Notes under the pieces: generated by a model
What the model was told of the DNA's origin: nothing
The model's input: the letters and a program-made list of their open reading frames with translations, nothing else
Database searches by the model: none
Assembly: GCF_004851605.1 (NCBI RefSeq)
Contig: NZ_CP031093.1
Coordinates: 248,001-312,000, forward strand
Reading direction: 5' to 3'
Length of the DNA: 64,000 nucleotides
From: Hydrocarboniclastica marina
Lineage (GTDB): Bacteria; Pseudomonadota; Gammaproteobacteria; Pseudomonadales; Oleiphilaceae
Translations under genes and position numbers: made by a program
Shown here: one piece after another, positions 8,144-18,400 of the stretch
How positions within the stretch are numbered: the first letter of the stretch is position 1
How the letters are laid out: each line of letters starts with the position of its first letter

Positions 8144-10132
8144 CTACTCGCGCCCTTTTCCCCAACTGCCCGTGACCAGGCTTTTCACCCGCTGGAGTTC
8201 TTCCTCCGGCATGCTCGGCGCAAGAATCTCGAACTCCCGCACGTCGTAGTGGAACAGGTACAGGCGCGACGTGAACTGGTCGATCGGCAGGGAAGACTCG
8301 CCCTGCTGCTCCCCGTAGCCATCAGTAGAGACTATCACGCCGTTGCCCCAGTCCTGTCCACTGTCGTTATTGGGGTTGAAGAAATACACCCGTATGACGT
8401 CTTCCTGGTCCACTGCGACGCGCAATATTGAAATAGCGTGCCAGCCGACAAAGCGGGCATCGGAGTCGGTAACCGCAATCCCGGCGGGCTGTGGATGAAC
8501 CACGGGGGTGTTGCCGTTGTGCAACGGGTTGTAGACCGTATAGAAAGTGCTGATGAAGTGTTCGAGCTCATCCAGCTTTTGCGTATGGATGTCCACGGCG
8601 ATTGCGAATCCCCGATGAACCCACCAACCGTGGAACTCGGGATTGATCCAGCGGTGCGGGTCTTCTCCGCGGGTTCCGGCCCGGCGGCCCATTTCCATAT
8701 AGATACGGTCCAGATGCGGCACCAGTACCAGGGACAGCGTGTCGAGGTCGAAATTCCACGACTGCACTACGCCAGCGCCCAGTTCGGCCGAGTTTATGGC
8801 CTCGCCTTCAAAATGCATGGTCAGTGAATTGTCGCGCAGGGCCCAGTGGAAGATCTGCAGCAGGTAGTCAGGGTTGGTATAGGACCACAGCGAGAGCGCA
8901 CGGGTTGACTGGCAGGCCGGGTTATTCCCCTGACCCAGCCCCAGAGGTTGGCCCAGCACGCTTAACAGCGCTGAGAGCGTGTGGGCTCGTGGTGGTATGT
9001 TCGAACCGAACAACGCACTGATCTGGGCCTGAACGTCTGGGTGCAATGGTGTCTGGATGGCCCGCCACAGGCCGTTCGGGATGCTGGTCTGGTAGAGCAG
9101 GCCCCGTTCCAGAAACTGGGCGAGACCATAGATGGCCTGGCAGGTTTCCAGGTAGATGCTCTCGCGAATAAGGGTCAGAACCAGGTCCCGATAACAGAAA
9201 AGGCAGTCGCGCCCAGTCGTGCTCAGGCCCAATGCCTTGGCGATGTATTCGGTGTCTTCGTCTGCCATGCGTCGCAGGTAGGCGGCGTGATAGGCCGACA
9301 CCAGCCCGGTATCGTGCATTGCCCGGGCAAAGCCCTGGGCTTCCTGCTCCAGAGCATAGATATCCATGCTGTCCAGGCGCTGCAGGTAGACTTCAACGCC
9401 GGGATCTTCGCGACAGCCATGGGTTGGCCCGAATAAGGCGCTGATAAGCCGCTCCGCACCGCGAGCAGTACCCTGCACCTGTATATCCGGGTCGAAGAGG
9501 CAGGCCGCGATGCGGGTTATCATCTCGCGGACGTTGTCGACCTGGATGGGCCGCTGGCGAAGAATACGCCAGACCTCGTCCACCACCTGGTCAAGGATAT
9601 TTTCCAGGCCGATGTGTTCGGCAATGAAGGCGAGATGCTGCTCGAGCATCTTCTGGATGGTTGCGGGTCGGTTGCGGGTGCTTTCATCACTGGCGCCAAA
9701 CAGCACCTGGAGATTGAAGGCGAGGACCTGTGTCAGAAAGTGCTTGGCCTGTTCGGAAGACAAACCCGGATGGAAGTATTGGCCGTTGGCGACGGCGAGC
9801 ATACGCAGCTCGCTGAGACATTCCAGCGTAACCAGACGGGCATCGCCCTCGTTGAATGTGTGGGGTACAAACTTGGCTTTGAGATTTTCCGGCTTTTCCC
9901 AGTCGCTGCCCTCAAAAATACCGGCGCCATCAAATTCTCTGGCAAGGCTGTAGAGTAGCGCGGGGCCACCGGAGGCGGTCAGCAGCTTACGCCCCAGGTC
10001 AAGCACGCGGCCGATATGATTGCCTTTGGCAAAGGAACGCGCCTGGCCCAGATGCGTTAGCGCATCGTTGAATCGGGCGAGGATGCTGCTGGTCTCCGGA
10101 CTTTCGGTAGAGGCCGAACCCTGTTCGATCAT
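8144..10132 (-). CDS. Large unknown protein with papain-like Gln-Cys-His-Asn layout
   Basis: I do not recognise this 662-residue protein as a named family. The N-terminal 350 residues are helical and weakly conserved in appearance. The C-terminal half shows a pattern like papain-fold enzymes: Gln401-GNNPA-Cys407 (the Gln-to-Cys spacing of six equals papain Q19/C25), then His565 in GWHAISILRV, then Asn586 in FFNPNNDSG followed by DWG. Between them lies a Trp-rich stretch (HGWWVHRGF). This suggests a cysteine peptidase or transglutaminase-like activity but is inference from motif spacing only. There is no signal peptide. The chosen ATG gives MIEQGSAS; a TTG two codons upstream is 10 bases after AGGAGG and may be the true start. 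It lies between an ATP-grasp gene and a PAS membrane sensor on the same strand. Confidence 0.65.
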   Translation of the reverse strand: MIEQGSASTESPETSSILARFNDALTHLGQARSFAKGNHIGRVLDLGRKLLTASGGPALLYSLAREFDGAGIFEGSDWEKPENLKAKFVPHTFNEGDARLVTLECLSELRMLAVANGQYFHPGLSSEQAKHFLTQVLAFNLQVLFGASDESTRNRPATIQKMLEQHLAFIAEHIGLENILDQVVDEVWRILRQRPIQVDNVREMITRIAACLFDPDIQVQGTARGAERLISALFGPTHGCREDPGVEVYLQRLDSMDIYALEQEAQGFARAMHDTGLVSAYHAAYLRRMADEDTEYIAKALGLSTTGRDCLFCYRDLVLTLIRESIYLETCQAIYGLAQFLERGLLYQTSIPNGLWRAIQTPLHPDVQAQISALFGSNIPPRAHTLSALLSVLGQPLGLGQGNNPACQSTRALSLWSYTNPDYLLQIFHWALRDNSLTMHFEGEAINSAELGAGVVQSWNFDLDTLSLVLVPHLDRIYMEMGRRAGTRGEDPHRWINPEFHGWWVHRGFAIAVDIHTQKLDELEHFISTFYTVYNPLHNGNTPVVHPQPAGIAVTDSDARFVGWHAISILRVAVDQEDVIRVYFFNPNNDSGQDWGNGVIVSTDGYGEQQGESSLPIDQFTSRLYLFHYDVREFEILAPSMPEEELQRVKSLVTGSWGKGRE

Positions 10133-10296
10133 AGGCAATAGTTCTGCTCCTCCTGGTCGGGAGGAAACGCTCCTGAAGTGGACCGGAGGCCATGAGCCCC
10201 CGGAAAAAACCAACCCGGCCACTGTCGCTGCAGCTACCGGGTTATCTAGACGCTCTTGACCAGGGGCCGGTGCAGCCCCGGCTGTTTTCTCAGAGC

Positions 10297-11532
10297 CTAC
10301 ACGTAAAAGTCGAGATCTTCCTGATGCTTTAGCAGGTCTCGCATGGTATGCGGGTCATCGCCGAAGAAGTAAACCAGCCCCCAGTGGGTGCCGAAGGCCG
10401 TCCGTTTGGTAACGGTCTGCTCAAGCGGCTCATGCAGCTCGTGCGACTCGAAATACGCGTGCTGTTCGGTTTCCTGGGGGATTTCGAGTTTGCTGACCAC
10501 ACGGCGACGCGGGTACACGCCAAAACAGCCCGCGTAACCTTTGGCGCCCACAACTTCTTCCGGGAAGAAAGCGGTGATTTCCTCTTCGGTCGTCTTGGGG
10601 TCGAACGCCAGAACCATACCCTGGTAGGCATTGAAGCCGTAGGCCCGCTCAAGCAGCTCAAAGACCTTGAAGCCGGGCGGACGATAGGCGACCTCGCCAA
10701 AGTACATCTCACCATCGCTGGTAACGAAGTACTCGGGATGGACGAAGCCAAAGTCGATATCGAACGCTTTGATCAGCTTCTCGATCTGCTTGGTAATAGC
10801 CTCGCGATACTTCTCGAGCTCAGGTGTTGCAGGAACAAAGACGGAGTAGCCCAGCGTGACGTACTCGGAAATGTTGAGGAAGCGGATCTTGCCGTTGTGG
10901 ATCCAGGCTTCCACCGCAAACTCCCACCCGTCAAGGTGGCTTTCCATAAGCACCGGGAATTCCTCGTCAGGAATCATGTCCACTTCATCCGGCGTACGGA
11001 TTACCCTATGGCCAAGGCAGCCAGCTTTGTCGAAAGCCTTCAGGTGAATGGGGTCGTTAGGGTCGCCGTCAAGCTTGAGCAGCGTCTGGTTGACCCGCTT
11101 GAGAAAGCGAATGACGTCGCCTTTATCGTGAGCTTCTTCGAAAATACCCACCCGGATACCGCCGAGTTGGGCCCGGCGTTTCATCAGGGCTTTGTCGCGA
11201 AACAGAATCGACTGACCCAGAAGCCGCGGGTTATCAAGCAGCACGGAGTTGATAGCGCCAGCCCACTCAACGGTTTCTTCGAACAGTGGAATCGCGACAT
11301 CGACCCCTTCTTCTTTCAGCCGCTGGGCAATTTCGACCGACCGATCGTTGAGACGCTCGAAATTCCAGGGAATGTAAGGGATATCATGTTCTTTGCAGTA
11401 GGTCTCCGCCCAGTCCGGGGCGACAATAACGTAGCGGCGATCGAACTTGTCCAATGCTTCGATTGCGCTCAAGCTCCAACCGAGCATTGCAACGTAACCT
11501 TTGTCGGGGTTGTACTTGTGGGTCGATGACAT
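10297..11532 (-). CDS. ATP-grasp domain ligase of unknown substrate
   Basis: A 411-residue protein of the ATP-grasp superfamily, enzymes that activate a carboxylate as acyl-phosphate and join it to an amine or thiol. An N-terminal Rossmann-like preATP domain spans residues 1-110. The ATP-grasp core includes PVLMESHLDGWEFAVEAW (about 193-210), the region around GFVHPEYFV (262-270), and the Mg-binding motif GEVAYRPPG with Glu280 and Arg284. The C-terminal 100 residues are a family-specific cap. The start is fixed by AGGAGG 9 bases before the ATG at 11532. The next gene on the strand, 164 bp on, is the papain-like unknown. The substrate is not predictable from sequence. Confidence 0.78.
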   Translation of the reverse strand: MSSTHKYNPDKGYVAMLGWSLSAIEALDKFDRRYVIVAPDWAETYCKEHDIPYIPWNFERLNDRSVEIAQRLKEEGVDVAIPLFEETVEWAGAINSVLLDNPRLLGQSILFRDKALMKRRAQLGGIRVGIFEEAHDKGDVIRFLKRVNQTLLKLDGDPNDPIHLKAFDKAGCLGHRVIRTPDEVDMIPDEEFPVLMESHLDGWEFAVEAWIHNGKIRFLNISEYVTLGYSVFVPATPELEKYREAITKQIEKLIKAFDIDFGFVHPEYFVTSDGEMYFGEVAYRPPGFKVFELLERAYGFNAYQGMVLAFDPKTTEEEITAFFPEEVVGAKGYAGCFGVYPRRRVVSKLEIPQETEQHAYFESHELHEPLEQTVTKRTAFGTHWGLVYFFGDDPHTMRDLLKHQEDLDFYV

Positions 11533-11736
11533 GGCGCGGGGCCTCCTGCTCCTGGAATGAGACTGCCCCATGGGTGCAATGCCTGAGTTAGCTTATTCGG
11601 CAAGGGACAGTCGGGAAGAATAACTTCTTCTAGGATTCACACTTCCGGTGCCATTTGCAAGCGAATGACCTAATCGCAACCGGCATCCCGCACAGCACCG
11701 ACGTGGTCAGGCCGAAGAAGAGCGAAGCATGAGCTG

Positions 11737-12543
11737 TCAGGCCCCCCGGCCTCGTGTGGACAATATACCTGCCAGGAACAGCATGAAGGCCGCTACCACG
11801 ACTGACGGTCCGGCAGGGGTATCTGTGGTCCAGGACAGGCCGAGCCCGGAAATGACACTGACGGCACCCAACAGGGCGGCAAGTGCGGCCATGCGCTCGG
11901 GGGACCGGGAGAACGGCCGGGCAGTCGCAGCGGGAATGATCAGAAGAGCCGTGATCAACAGAACGCCGACGATCTTCATCGATACCGCGATCACCAGCGA
12001 GAACATAACCATCAGCAGGAGCCGCAGGCGCTCAACCGGCAGCCCTTCAACTTTCGCCAGTTCCTCATGAATAGTGGCCATGAGCAGCGCGCTCCAGAAT
12101 CGCCAAAGGATCAGCCCGACGGTAATGGCGCCGCCTGCGATCCAGGCCAGATCGGTGCGGCTGATGGCCAGAAGGTCACCAAAGAGGTAGCCGTTCAGGT
12201 CTACCTGGACCCGGCCAAGGAAGCTGATAGCGACCAGGCCTATGGCCAGAGTACTGTGAGACAGAATGCCCAGCAGGGTGTCGGTCGCGAGGCTACGCTG
12301 GCGCGCAAGTAATGTGAGGATGAGCGATATCGCCACACAGACCAACGCGATGCCGAGATTGAGGTCGACCTGAAAAAGTGTGCCCAGAGCCACGCCCAAT
12401 AAAGCCGAGTGGGCCAGTGTGTCGCCAAAGTAGGACATGCGCCGCCACACCACGAAACAGCCCAGCGGCCCGGCCACCAGTGCTACCCCCAACCCGCCCA
12501 GTAAGGCGCGCCAGAAAAAATCGTCCAGTATGGCCTCAAGCAT
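11737..12543 (-). CDS. znuB: Zinc ABC transporter permease ZnuB
   Basis: A 268-residue inner-membrane permease of the ABC-3 metal family, with about eight hydrophobic helices. The N-terminal segment [19 protein letters not shown] and the following helix match ZnuB proteins closely. The ATG at 12543 gives [11 protein letters not shown] and overlaps the end of znuC by 8 bp, indicating translational coupling; a longer in-frame reading from 12594 would run 59 bp into znuC. Together with ZnuC and a periplasmic ZnuA it would import Zn2+. No znuA is present in this window. Confidence 0.93.
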   Translation of the reverse strand: MLEAILDDFFWRALLGGLGVALVAGPLGCFVVWRRMSYFGDTLAHSALLGVALGTLFQVDLNLGIALVCVAISLILTLLARQRSLATDTLLGILSHSTLAIGLVAISFLGRVQVDLNGYLFGDLLAISRTDLAWIAGGAITVGLILWRFWSALLMATIHEELAKVEGLPVERLRLLLMVMFSLVIAVSMKIVGVLLITALLIIPAATARPFSRSPERMAALAALLGAVSVISGLGLSWTTDTPAGPSVVVAAFMLFLAGILSTRGRGA

Positions 12544-13300
12544 GATCGTGGTCGCACCCAGGGTTGCCACCGAGCACTTCGCCATGCAGATCATGCTGGT
12601 GGTTGTGGTGATGATGATAGACCGCGAGGGATTCGGCCACGCGTTTTCCGAACAGCTCGGTAAAGGCGGGGTCGCTGGAGACCTGCTCCGGCGCGCCGCT
12701 ACAGCAGACGTGCTGGTTCAGGCAGATAACCCGGTCGGTCGAAGACATGACCAGATGCAAGTCATGGGAGATCATCAGTATGGCGCAGCTGAGCTCGTCC
12801 CGGAGACTGCGAATCAGGTCGTACATAGCCGCCTGGCCGTTGATATCCACGGCCTGAGCAGGCTCATCCAGCACCAGAAGATGTGGCTTGCGTAGCAGCG
12901 CTCGCGCCAGCAGCAGCCGCTGCATCTCGCCGCCTGAGAGCGTGTGAATGGACGCATCGACCAGGTGCTCGACGCGTGTCCGCCCCAGAGCGGCAAGTGT
13001 CTGCGACCGGTCTGCGCCTGTGAACGCCAGGAACCGCCCGACAGTCAGGGGGAGTGTCGACTGCAGCTCCAGACGCTGGGGCATGTAGCCTGTCCTGAGC
13101 CCGGGACGTCGCCAGAGCTGCCCTTCGCTCAACGGCTGGATGCCGAGTATGGCCTTGATCAGGGTGGTCTTTCCGGCACCGTTGGGGCCGATGAGCGTAA
13201 TGATGTCTCCCGGTTCTATGACAAGGTCAACCCGGTCGACCACGGCCGTCTGTGCGAACCGAACGGTGGCCTGCTCAAGGCGTAGCAAAGTTTCAGCCAT
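12536..13300 (-). CDS. znuC: Zinc ABC transporter ATP-binding protein ZnuC
   Basis: A 254-residue ABC ATPase. Walker A is GPNGAGKT (about residues 39-46), the signature is [16 protein letters not shown], and Walker B is [10 protein letters not shown]. The last 27 residues are unusually rich in His ([11 protein letters not shown], then CDHDHA) and may bind Zn2+; such tails are seen in some ZnuC proteins. Its ATG shares one base with the zur stop codon (TGATG), so zur-znuC-znuB form a tightly coupled operon. Confidence 0.95.
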   Translation of the reverse strand: MAETLLRLEQATVRFAQTAVVDRVDLVIEPGDIITLIGPNGAGKTTLIKAILGIQPLSEGQLWRRPGLRTGYMPQRLELQSTLPLTVGRFLAFTGADRSQTLAALGRTRVEHLVDASIHTLSGGEMQRLLLARALLRKPHLLVLDEPAQAVDINGQAAMYDLIRSLRDELSCAILMISHDLHLVMSSTDRVICLNQHVCCSGAPEQVSSDPAFTELFGKRVAESLAVYHHHHNHQHDLHGEVLGGNPGCDHDHA

Positions 13301-13785
13301 CAGAAACCTGCCTTCTTGCAGGTCGGACAGAGGCCGGCTACTTCAATTGTCGTGTCGGTTATGGAAAAGCCCTCATCGGCGCTGGCGCTGCGCACCGCGT
13401 CGTTGATCTGCGTGCTTTCGAGTTCCAGCACATTGCGGCAGGACTGACAAATCAGGAAACAGCCCGAGTGAGGCTTGCCCGGATGATGGCAGGCGACAAA
13501 AGCATTGAGCGAGGCGATTCGATGGACCAGACCGGCCTGCTGCAGAAACTCAAGCGTCCGGTAGATCGTCGGCGGAGCCGCTTTCCGGCCTTCCTGATTC
13601 AGCCCGTCGAGCAGGTCATAGGCACCCAGCGGTCGATGTGACTGCAGAACCAGTGTCAGAACTTTCTGCCGGAGTGTTGTCAGCCGCTCTCCCCGGTCAC
13701 GGCAGAGTGTCTGTGCACGGTCGAGGGCTTCGGCGATGCAGGCGGAATGATCGTGGGCGATGTAAGGCACAGCGGCAGCGGGCAT
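13300..13785 (-). CDS. zur: Zinc uptake regulator Zur (Fur family)
   Basis: A 161-residue Fur-family repressor. The N-terminal winged helix (residues 20-90) includes the recognition region [21 protein letters not shown]. The dimerisation domain carries the metal ligands [21 protein letters not shown], here with CxxC, and a C-terminal CPTC, giving the structural zinc site of four cysteines. These features fit Zur rather than Fur. It is the first gene of zur-znuC-znuB and lies behind a Zur-type operator, so it should repress its own operon when zinc is sufficient. Confidence 0.92.
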   Translation of the reverse strand: MPAAAVPYIAHDHSACIAEALDRAQTLCRDRGERLTTLRQKVLTLVLQSHRPLGAYDLLDGLNQEGRKAAPPTIYRTLEFLQQAGLVHRIASLNAFVACHHPGKPHSGCFLICQSCRNVLELESTQINDAVRSASADEGFSITDTTIEVAGLCPTCKKAGF

Positions 13786-13808
13786 AAGCGGAGCAGTCCA
13801 GGCAATTT

Positions 13809-13828
13809 GCTATATTATAACATTGTGC
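13809..13828 (-). promoter_or_regulatory. Zur box overlapping the zur-znuCB promoter
   Basis: Read on the minus strand, the sequence AATGTTATAATATAGC is an AT-rich partial palindrome that agrees with the gammaproteobacterial Zur operator core (AATGTTATAATAT). It contains TATAAT (13814-13819), a likely -10 element, so bound Zur would occlude RNA polymerase. It lies 24-43 bp upstream of the zur start. This is recognition from memory of the consensus, not a scored match. Confidence 0.8.
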
Positions 13829-13857
13829 CTGGGAATGTAATCTACGCAATGCCGGAC

Positions 13858-14319
13858 TCAGGCTGCAGCGTACTCAGCGGCCAGTTGTTCCAGGTACTCC
13901 AGATTGGGAATCCTGACGGTTTCGCCTTCGAGTTCGACCATCATGAGATCCGCCGGTCCGGTCTGCTCATCACGGGGCGCAAGGTCGGCCTCGTTCAGCT
14001 TTGCCTGGCGTGGAATGTCCTGGATCACCAGTGCCAGAAACGGCTGTTTGTCATGGTCTTTGCCGATGGTATTAAGCACAACAATTCGTTTTCGGGGGTT
14101 TTCCGGAGGCTCTTGACCACCATTGGCTCTATCGTACGAGATCACGGGCAACCTGATACCCCGCCAGACAATATGACCGAATAGCCAGGATGGCGCATCT
14201 TCCGAAGGTTCGGGTTCGGCGAAGTCAACAATCTCGGCGATGGATACGTTGGGCAGCAGCAGCATGCCCTCAACCACAGGAATCAGCACGCAGGCCAGTA
14301 CTTCTGGTTTTTCACTCAT
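13858..14319 (-). CDS. chpC: CheW-like protein ChpC of the type IV pilus Chp system
   Basis: A 153-residue CheW-domain protein. CheW domains couple receptors to CheA kinases; in P. aeruginosa ChpC is the second CheW-like adaptor of the Pil-Chp cluster. The pattern VLACVLIPVVEGMLLLPNVSIAEIV at the N-terminus and VEGETVRIPNLEYLEQ at the C-terminus is typical (read as separate strands). The start at 14319 has AAGGA 7 bases upstream. It follows chpB with a 37-bp gap. P. aeruginosa chpD and chpE do not follow; zur does. Confidence 0.85.
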   Translation of the reverse strand: MSEKPEVLACVLIPVVEGMLLLPNVSIAEIVDFAEPEPSEDAPSWLFGHIVWRGIRLPVISYDRANGGQEPPENPRKRIVVLNTIGKDHDKQPFLALVIQDIPRQAKLNEADLAPRDEQTGPADLMMVELEGETVRIPNLEYLEQLAAEYAAA

Positions 14320-14356
14320 CACAGGATCCTTAGCGGAGTAAGTCATTCCGTCAATA

Positions 14357-15415
14357 CTATGGCTGGTCCGGAGTGAGCTGGTCCCGGAGGTGTTTCCGTT
14401 CCAGCAGCTCGGAGTCTTCAATGCAACGAACCAGCTGTTGAGCGAGCTCGTCCGGAGTGCCGACAAACTCTGTGCATCCCGTGCTCGCTACAGAGTCCGG
14501 CATGGCGCTACTGGCGCAGCTTGAGGCTTCCTGAATCCATATTCGACTGCCGTAGGCTTTCAGTAAGGGTGCTGCGACAGCACCGTCATTGCCCATGCCG
14601 CTGAAGAGAATGGCATGACAGTCTGCCTGAAAACATTCGGCCAGATTCAACATAACCTGGTCTATCGATGGGCCGTAGGGGCCTGGCCAGGCGTCGTCCC
14701 GGAACCGGATCAGCCCCTCCCTGTCGAGATACAGCTCCCGCTCGACCGGCACCATCAGAACCTCGCCGCAGCGTAGAGGTTCTCCGGCCACAGCCTCCAC
14801 CAGAGGGTATTGCGCGTGCCGGCCTAGGACTCGCGCCAGGACGGGGATGAAGTTCTGGTCGATATGCTGGGCATAGACGAACGCCAGTGGCAGGCCCCCG
14901 GGCAGTTTGTCGAGAAAGGCCTTGACCGCGGCGGGCCCGCCGAGCGAGGCGCCGAGGATCCACACCTGATCAGCCGGAACTCCCCGGCTTGCCGGCGTAA
15001 CCCACCCTGGCAGAGCAAGCGGGTCCGGGCCTTCGGGACGGTCCAGCGCCTCCAGCTCGGATACATTGTCCAGCAGCTCCAGCCGCCCGAGTTGCTCCTG
15101 CAACTTGCCGAAAAGCCTCCGCTCCCAACGGGGGTAGTCCTCATGCCCTGTCGGAGGTGCCATTCCCAGACCGAAGAGAAGGCGACGCGTGTCATCGTCG
15201 AGCAGCTCATCCAGCAGCTGAGGTTGGGCGTTCTCATCATCTAGTTCGACGACCCAAAGGTCGGCCACGACCGCGTCCCGGTTGTGCCAGTACCGGCTCG
15301 GATCACCGACGAACCCGACCGCCAGACCGAGTTTTGCTACGGCCTGCTGCAGCCGGAGCCGCTGGAGCGGGTTGTCTGAAACGATAGCGACCGAAGGCAC
15401 AGGATCAGCCGGCAA
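14357..15415 (-). CDS. chpB: Protein-glutamate methylesterase ChpB (CheB-like)
   Basis: A 352-residue CheB-type methylesterase that removes methyl groups from the receptor PilJ, opposing PilK. The C-terminal catalytic domain has Ser in ILGASLGGPAAV, His in YAQHIDQNFIP and Asp in FSGMGNDGAV, the CheB triad. The N-terminal 130 residues resemble a receiver-like fold (VAIVSDNPLQRLRLQQ) but lack the clear phospho-acceptor context of true receivers. Its start overlaps the end of chpA by 11 bp. The first codon is uncertain: TTG at 15415 or GTG at 15400 are both possible and neither has a good Shine-Dalgarno sequence, which fits translational coupling. Confidence 0.88.
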   Translation of the reverse strand: MPADPVPSVAIVSDNPLQRLRLQQAVAKLGLAVGFVGDPSRYWHNRDAVVADLWVVELDDENAQPQLLDELLDDDTRRLLFGLGMAPPTGHEDYPRWERRLFGKLQEQLGRLELLDNVSELEALDRPEGPDPLALPGWVTPASRGVPADQVWILGASLGGPAAVKAFLDKLPGGLPLAFVYAQHIDQNFIPVLARVLGRHAQYPLVEAVAGEPLRCGEVLMVPVERELYLDREGLIRFRDDAWPGPYGPSIDQVMLNLAECFQADCHAILFSGMGNDGAVAAPLLKAYGSRIWIQEASSCASSAMPDSVASTGCTEFVGTPDELAQQLVRCIEDSELLERKHLRDQLTPDQP

Positions 15416-18400
15416 ATTCGTTCAGGCGGTTGATGGTTTCGAGCAGCTGCTTTTCCTGGAATGGCTTGCCCAGGTAGTCATTCACACCTATGGCAAGCGC
15501 CCGCTCCCGATGCTTTTTCCCGGTCCGCGAAGTGATCATGATGATCGGGATGTCTTTCAGGCGTTCGTCGTGCCGGATGAAACTGGCAACTTCGAAGCCG
15601 TCCATCCGCGGCATCTCTATATCGAGCAGAATGATGTCCGGCAGGTGGTCCTGCAACTGCGCCACAGCATCGAGCCCGTCTTTGGCCAGTAGCACCTCCA
15701 TACCGTTGCGTTCCAGTAGCCGTGAGGTCACCTTGCGCACGGTGACGGAGTCATCGACCACCATAACCTTGGTTCCGCGCTCATTTGCTTCACGTCGGCT
15801 GCCACCGGCCATACTGGCCAGCTGACGCTCACGCGCAGAGAGAACGTCGGAACGGATCATCGCGGGCAGGTCAAGGATGACTACGACGTTGCCGTCGCCC
15901 AGTATGGTCGCTCCGGACACGCCGCGCACTGAGCCAAACTGCGGCCCGAGCGATTTGACGACTATCTCTCGGCTGCCCATAAGGCTGTCGACCTGCAGGG
16001 CGATCGGCTGCTCTGCACCACGTACCAGAATGACCGGTAGTGGTAAGGCCTGGCCCTGCAGCTTGGGCTGGTGGTCACTGTGTAGCAACGAGCCCAGATA
16101 CTGCAGGCGGTAATGCTGGCCAGCATACTCATACAGTGGCGCATCGGGCTTATAGTATTCCTCAAGCTCGTACGTGCTGACCCGGACAATGCCTTCAATG
16201 GTGTTCAGGGGGATAGCGTAGAAGTCCTCGCCGGTGCTGACCATCAGGGCACGGTTGACCGATACCGTAAAGGGTAGCCGAACCGTGAAAGTGGTGCCCT
16301 GACCGACTGTCGAGTCTATGTCGAGACTGCCGCCGAGCTGTTTGATCTCGCTGGCGACGACGTCCATGCCGACGCCGCGCCCGGAAATCTGGGTAACGGC
16401 CTGGGCCGTGGAAAAGCCCGGCTGGAGGATAAACTGGAGAATATCTCGGTCCGCAAAGGCCTCTTTCTCGTTCAACAGGCCGCTGCGTATCGCTTTCTCG
16501 CGAACTTTATCCGTGCGGATACCGGCGCCGTCGTCGGCCATACGCAACACGACTTCGCCGCCTTCCCGAGTCAATGTGAGGCTGATCTGACCGGCTTCGG
16601 GCTTGCCCGCCTTTATCCGGTCAGCCACCGACTCGATGCCGTGGTCCACCGCATTCCGAAGCATGTGCTCGAGGGGCGCGATCATACGCTCGAGGACAGT
16701 GCGATCCAGCTCGCCTTCCGCATTGGCGACATCAAACTCGACTTTTTTATCGAGCTCACCGCTGATCTGGCGGACAATACGGCGCAAACGGGGCACCATG
16801 GATGCGAATGGAATCATCCGCGTCTTCATCAGCCCTTCCTGGAGCTCAGTATTTACACGGGACTGTTGTAAGAGCAGAGTTTCGGCGTCCCGTACTTTTT
16901 CAGAAAGGGTTTCGCGCAGGTCCGCGAGGTCAGATGCAGACTCACCAAGCGCCCGGGACAGCTGCTGGATAGAGGAGTAACGGTCCATTTCCAGCGGGTC
17001 GAACTCGCCTTCGTAGTGGGAACCGAACTCTTTTTCCGCACTGAAGAGAATTTGCGTTTCCGTTTCAATATCCATGCGACGGAGCTGCTCACGCAGGCGA
17101 TCGACGGTCGACACCATCTCGTCCAGTGTGTGGCTGAAATCGCTGATCTGCTGTTCCATCCGGCTGCGAGTGATGCTGGTCTCGCCTGCAAGATTAACCA
17201 GCTCGTCCACCAGCTGGGCATTTACCCGGATGGTTTCCTGGGCAGCGCGCGCGGCATCGGCTTTGCGACGGGCCCGTGCCAGCTTGCGTCGCTCTTCCTT
17301 TTGCTCGGGTGTTTGCTGGGGAGTGATGGCTTTCGCTTTGGGCTTAGGCGCGTCGTCAACCCCCTCAGCTGTCGGTGCCTGTTCTGCTGGCTCCGGCTCA
17401 GGTTCAGGTTCCAAGGACGGCGGCGTAGCCGCGGAAGCCGGTTCGCCAGTTTCGGGGTCACGCAGCTGCTCAACCAGCGTGGTCAGTCGTTCGTGGGCGG
17501 CGCCGATGCTGTCCCAGTTAGCCTTGGTCAGCTCCCCTACGGACTGCAACTCGACCAGGTAGGACTCGAAGCTATGGGCTTCCTCTGCCAATGAAGTCAC
17601 GTTCGCCAGGCGCGCGCCGCCCTTCAGGGTGTGCAGAATGCGCTGGGCCTCCAGGTTGAAGTCTGGCCTGCCCGGTTCCTTCTGCCAGCCCGCCATCAGG
17701 TTCTCTAGGGCTTCCAGTAGCTCGTCTGTTTCATCAATAAAGATCTCCAGAACATCGGCATCTATCGCGCCGCTGTCTGGCTCATCACCTGGATCAGAAT
17801 GAGGCTCGCCCGACGCCTCAAACTCTGCCAAAAACTCTGCCAATTGCTCATGGGGTGACGCAGGTCTGCTACCAGACTCCAGCGTGCTCAGCAGTTGTCC
17901 CAGAGTTGTCAGGCAGCGTTCGCTTAGGGCCAGGGTAGGCGCGCTGTCGAAGCGGCCTTCCAGCAGCCCCTGAAGCCGCGTGTCCCACGCGCTGGCCAAC
18001 TCCGCAATAGCATCGATCTCTGCGAGGCGGGCGCCACCTTTGAGAGTGTGGAGTTCAGACTGAAGTGTGCTTACGGACCGGAGCAGACCATCCTGTTCGT
18101 CGCGCCAGCTGCGAAGTGCATCCGCGATACTGGATTCAATGTCGCGCGCTTCGTCGAGGAAAATAACGGTGAGATCTTCGGCCGAGTCCGCAGGGGAAGC
18201 AGAGGCCAGCTCTGCCGCCTCACCGGCGGGCGCCCGGAGCAGCGCTTCGACCTGCGCAATCAGGTGAGAAGGCGTGTCCGGTGCGTGCCCCGCTGATAGC
18301 TGGTCGACCATGTGGGCGAGAGCGTCGTGGCATTTGAATAGCAGGTCGGCCATTACCGGGGAGCAGGCTATACGCTCGTCTTCTACTGCTTCGAACAGAT

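Noticed and set aside
10348-11529. A 393-codon open frame on the plus strand, antisense to the ATP-grasp gene
   Set aside because: It mirrors a high-GC coding gene, has no ribosome binding site and no protein-like motif.
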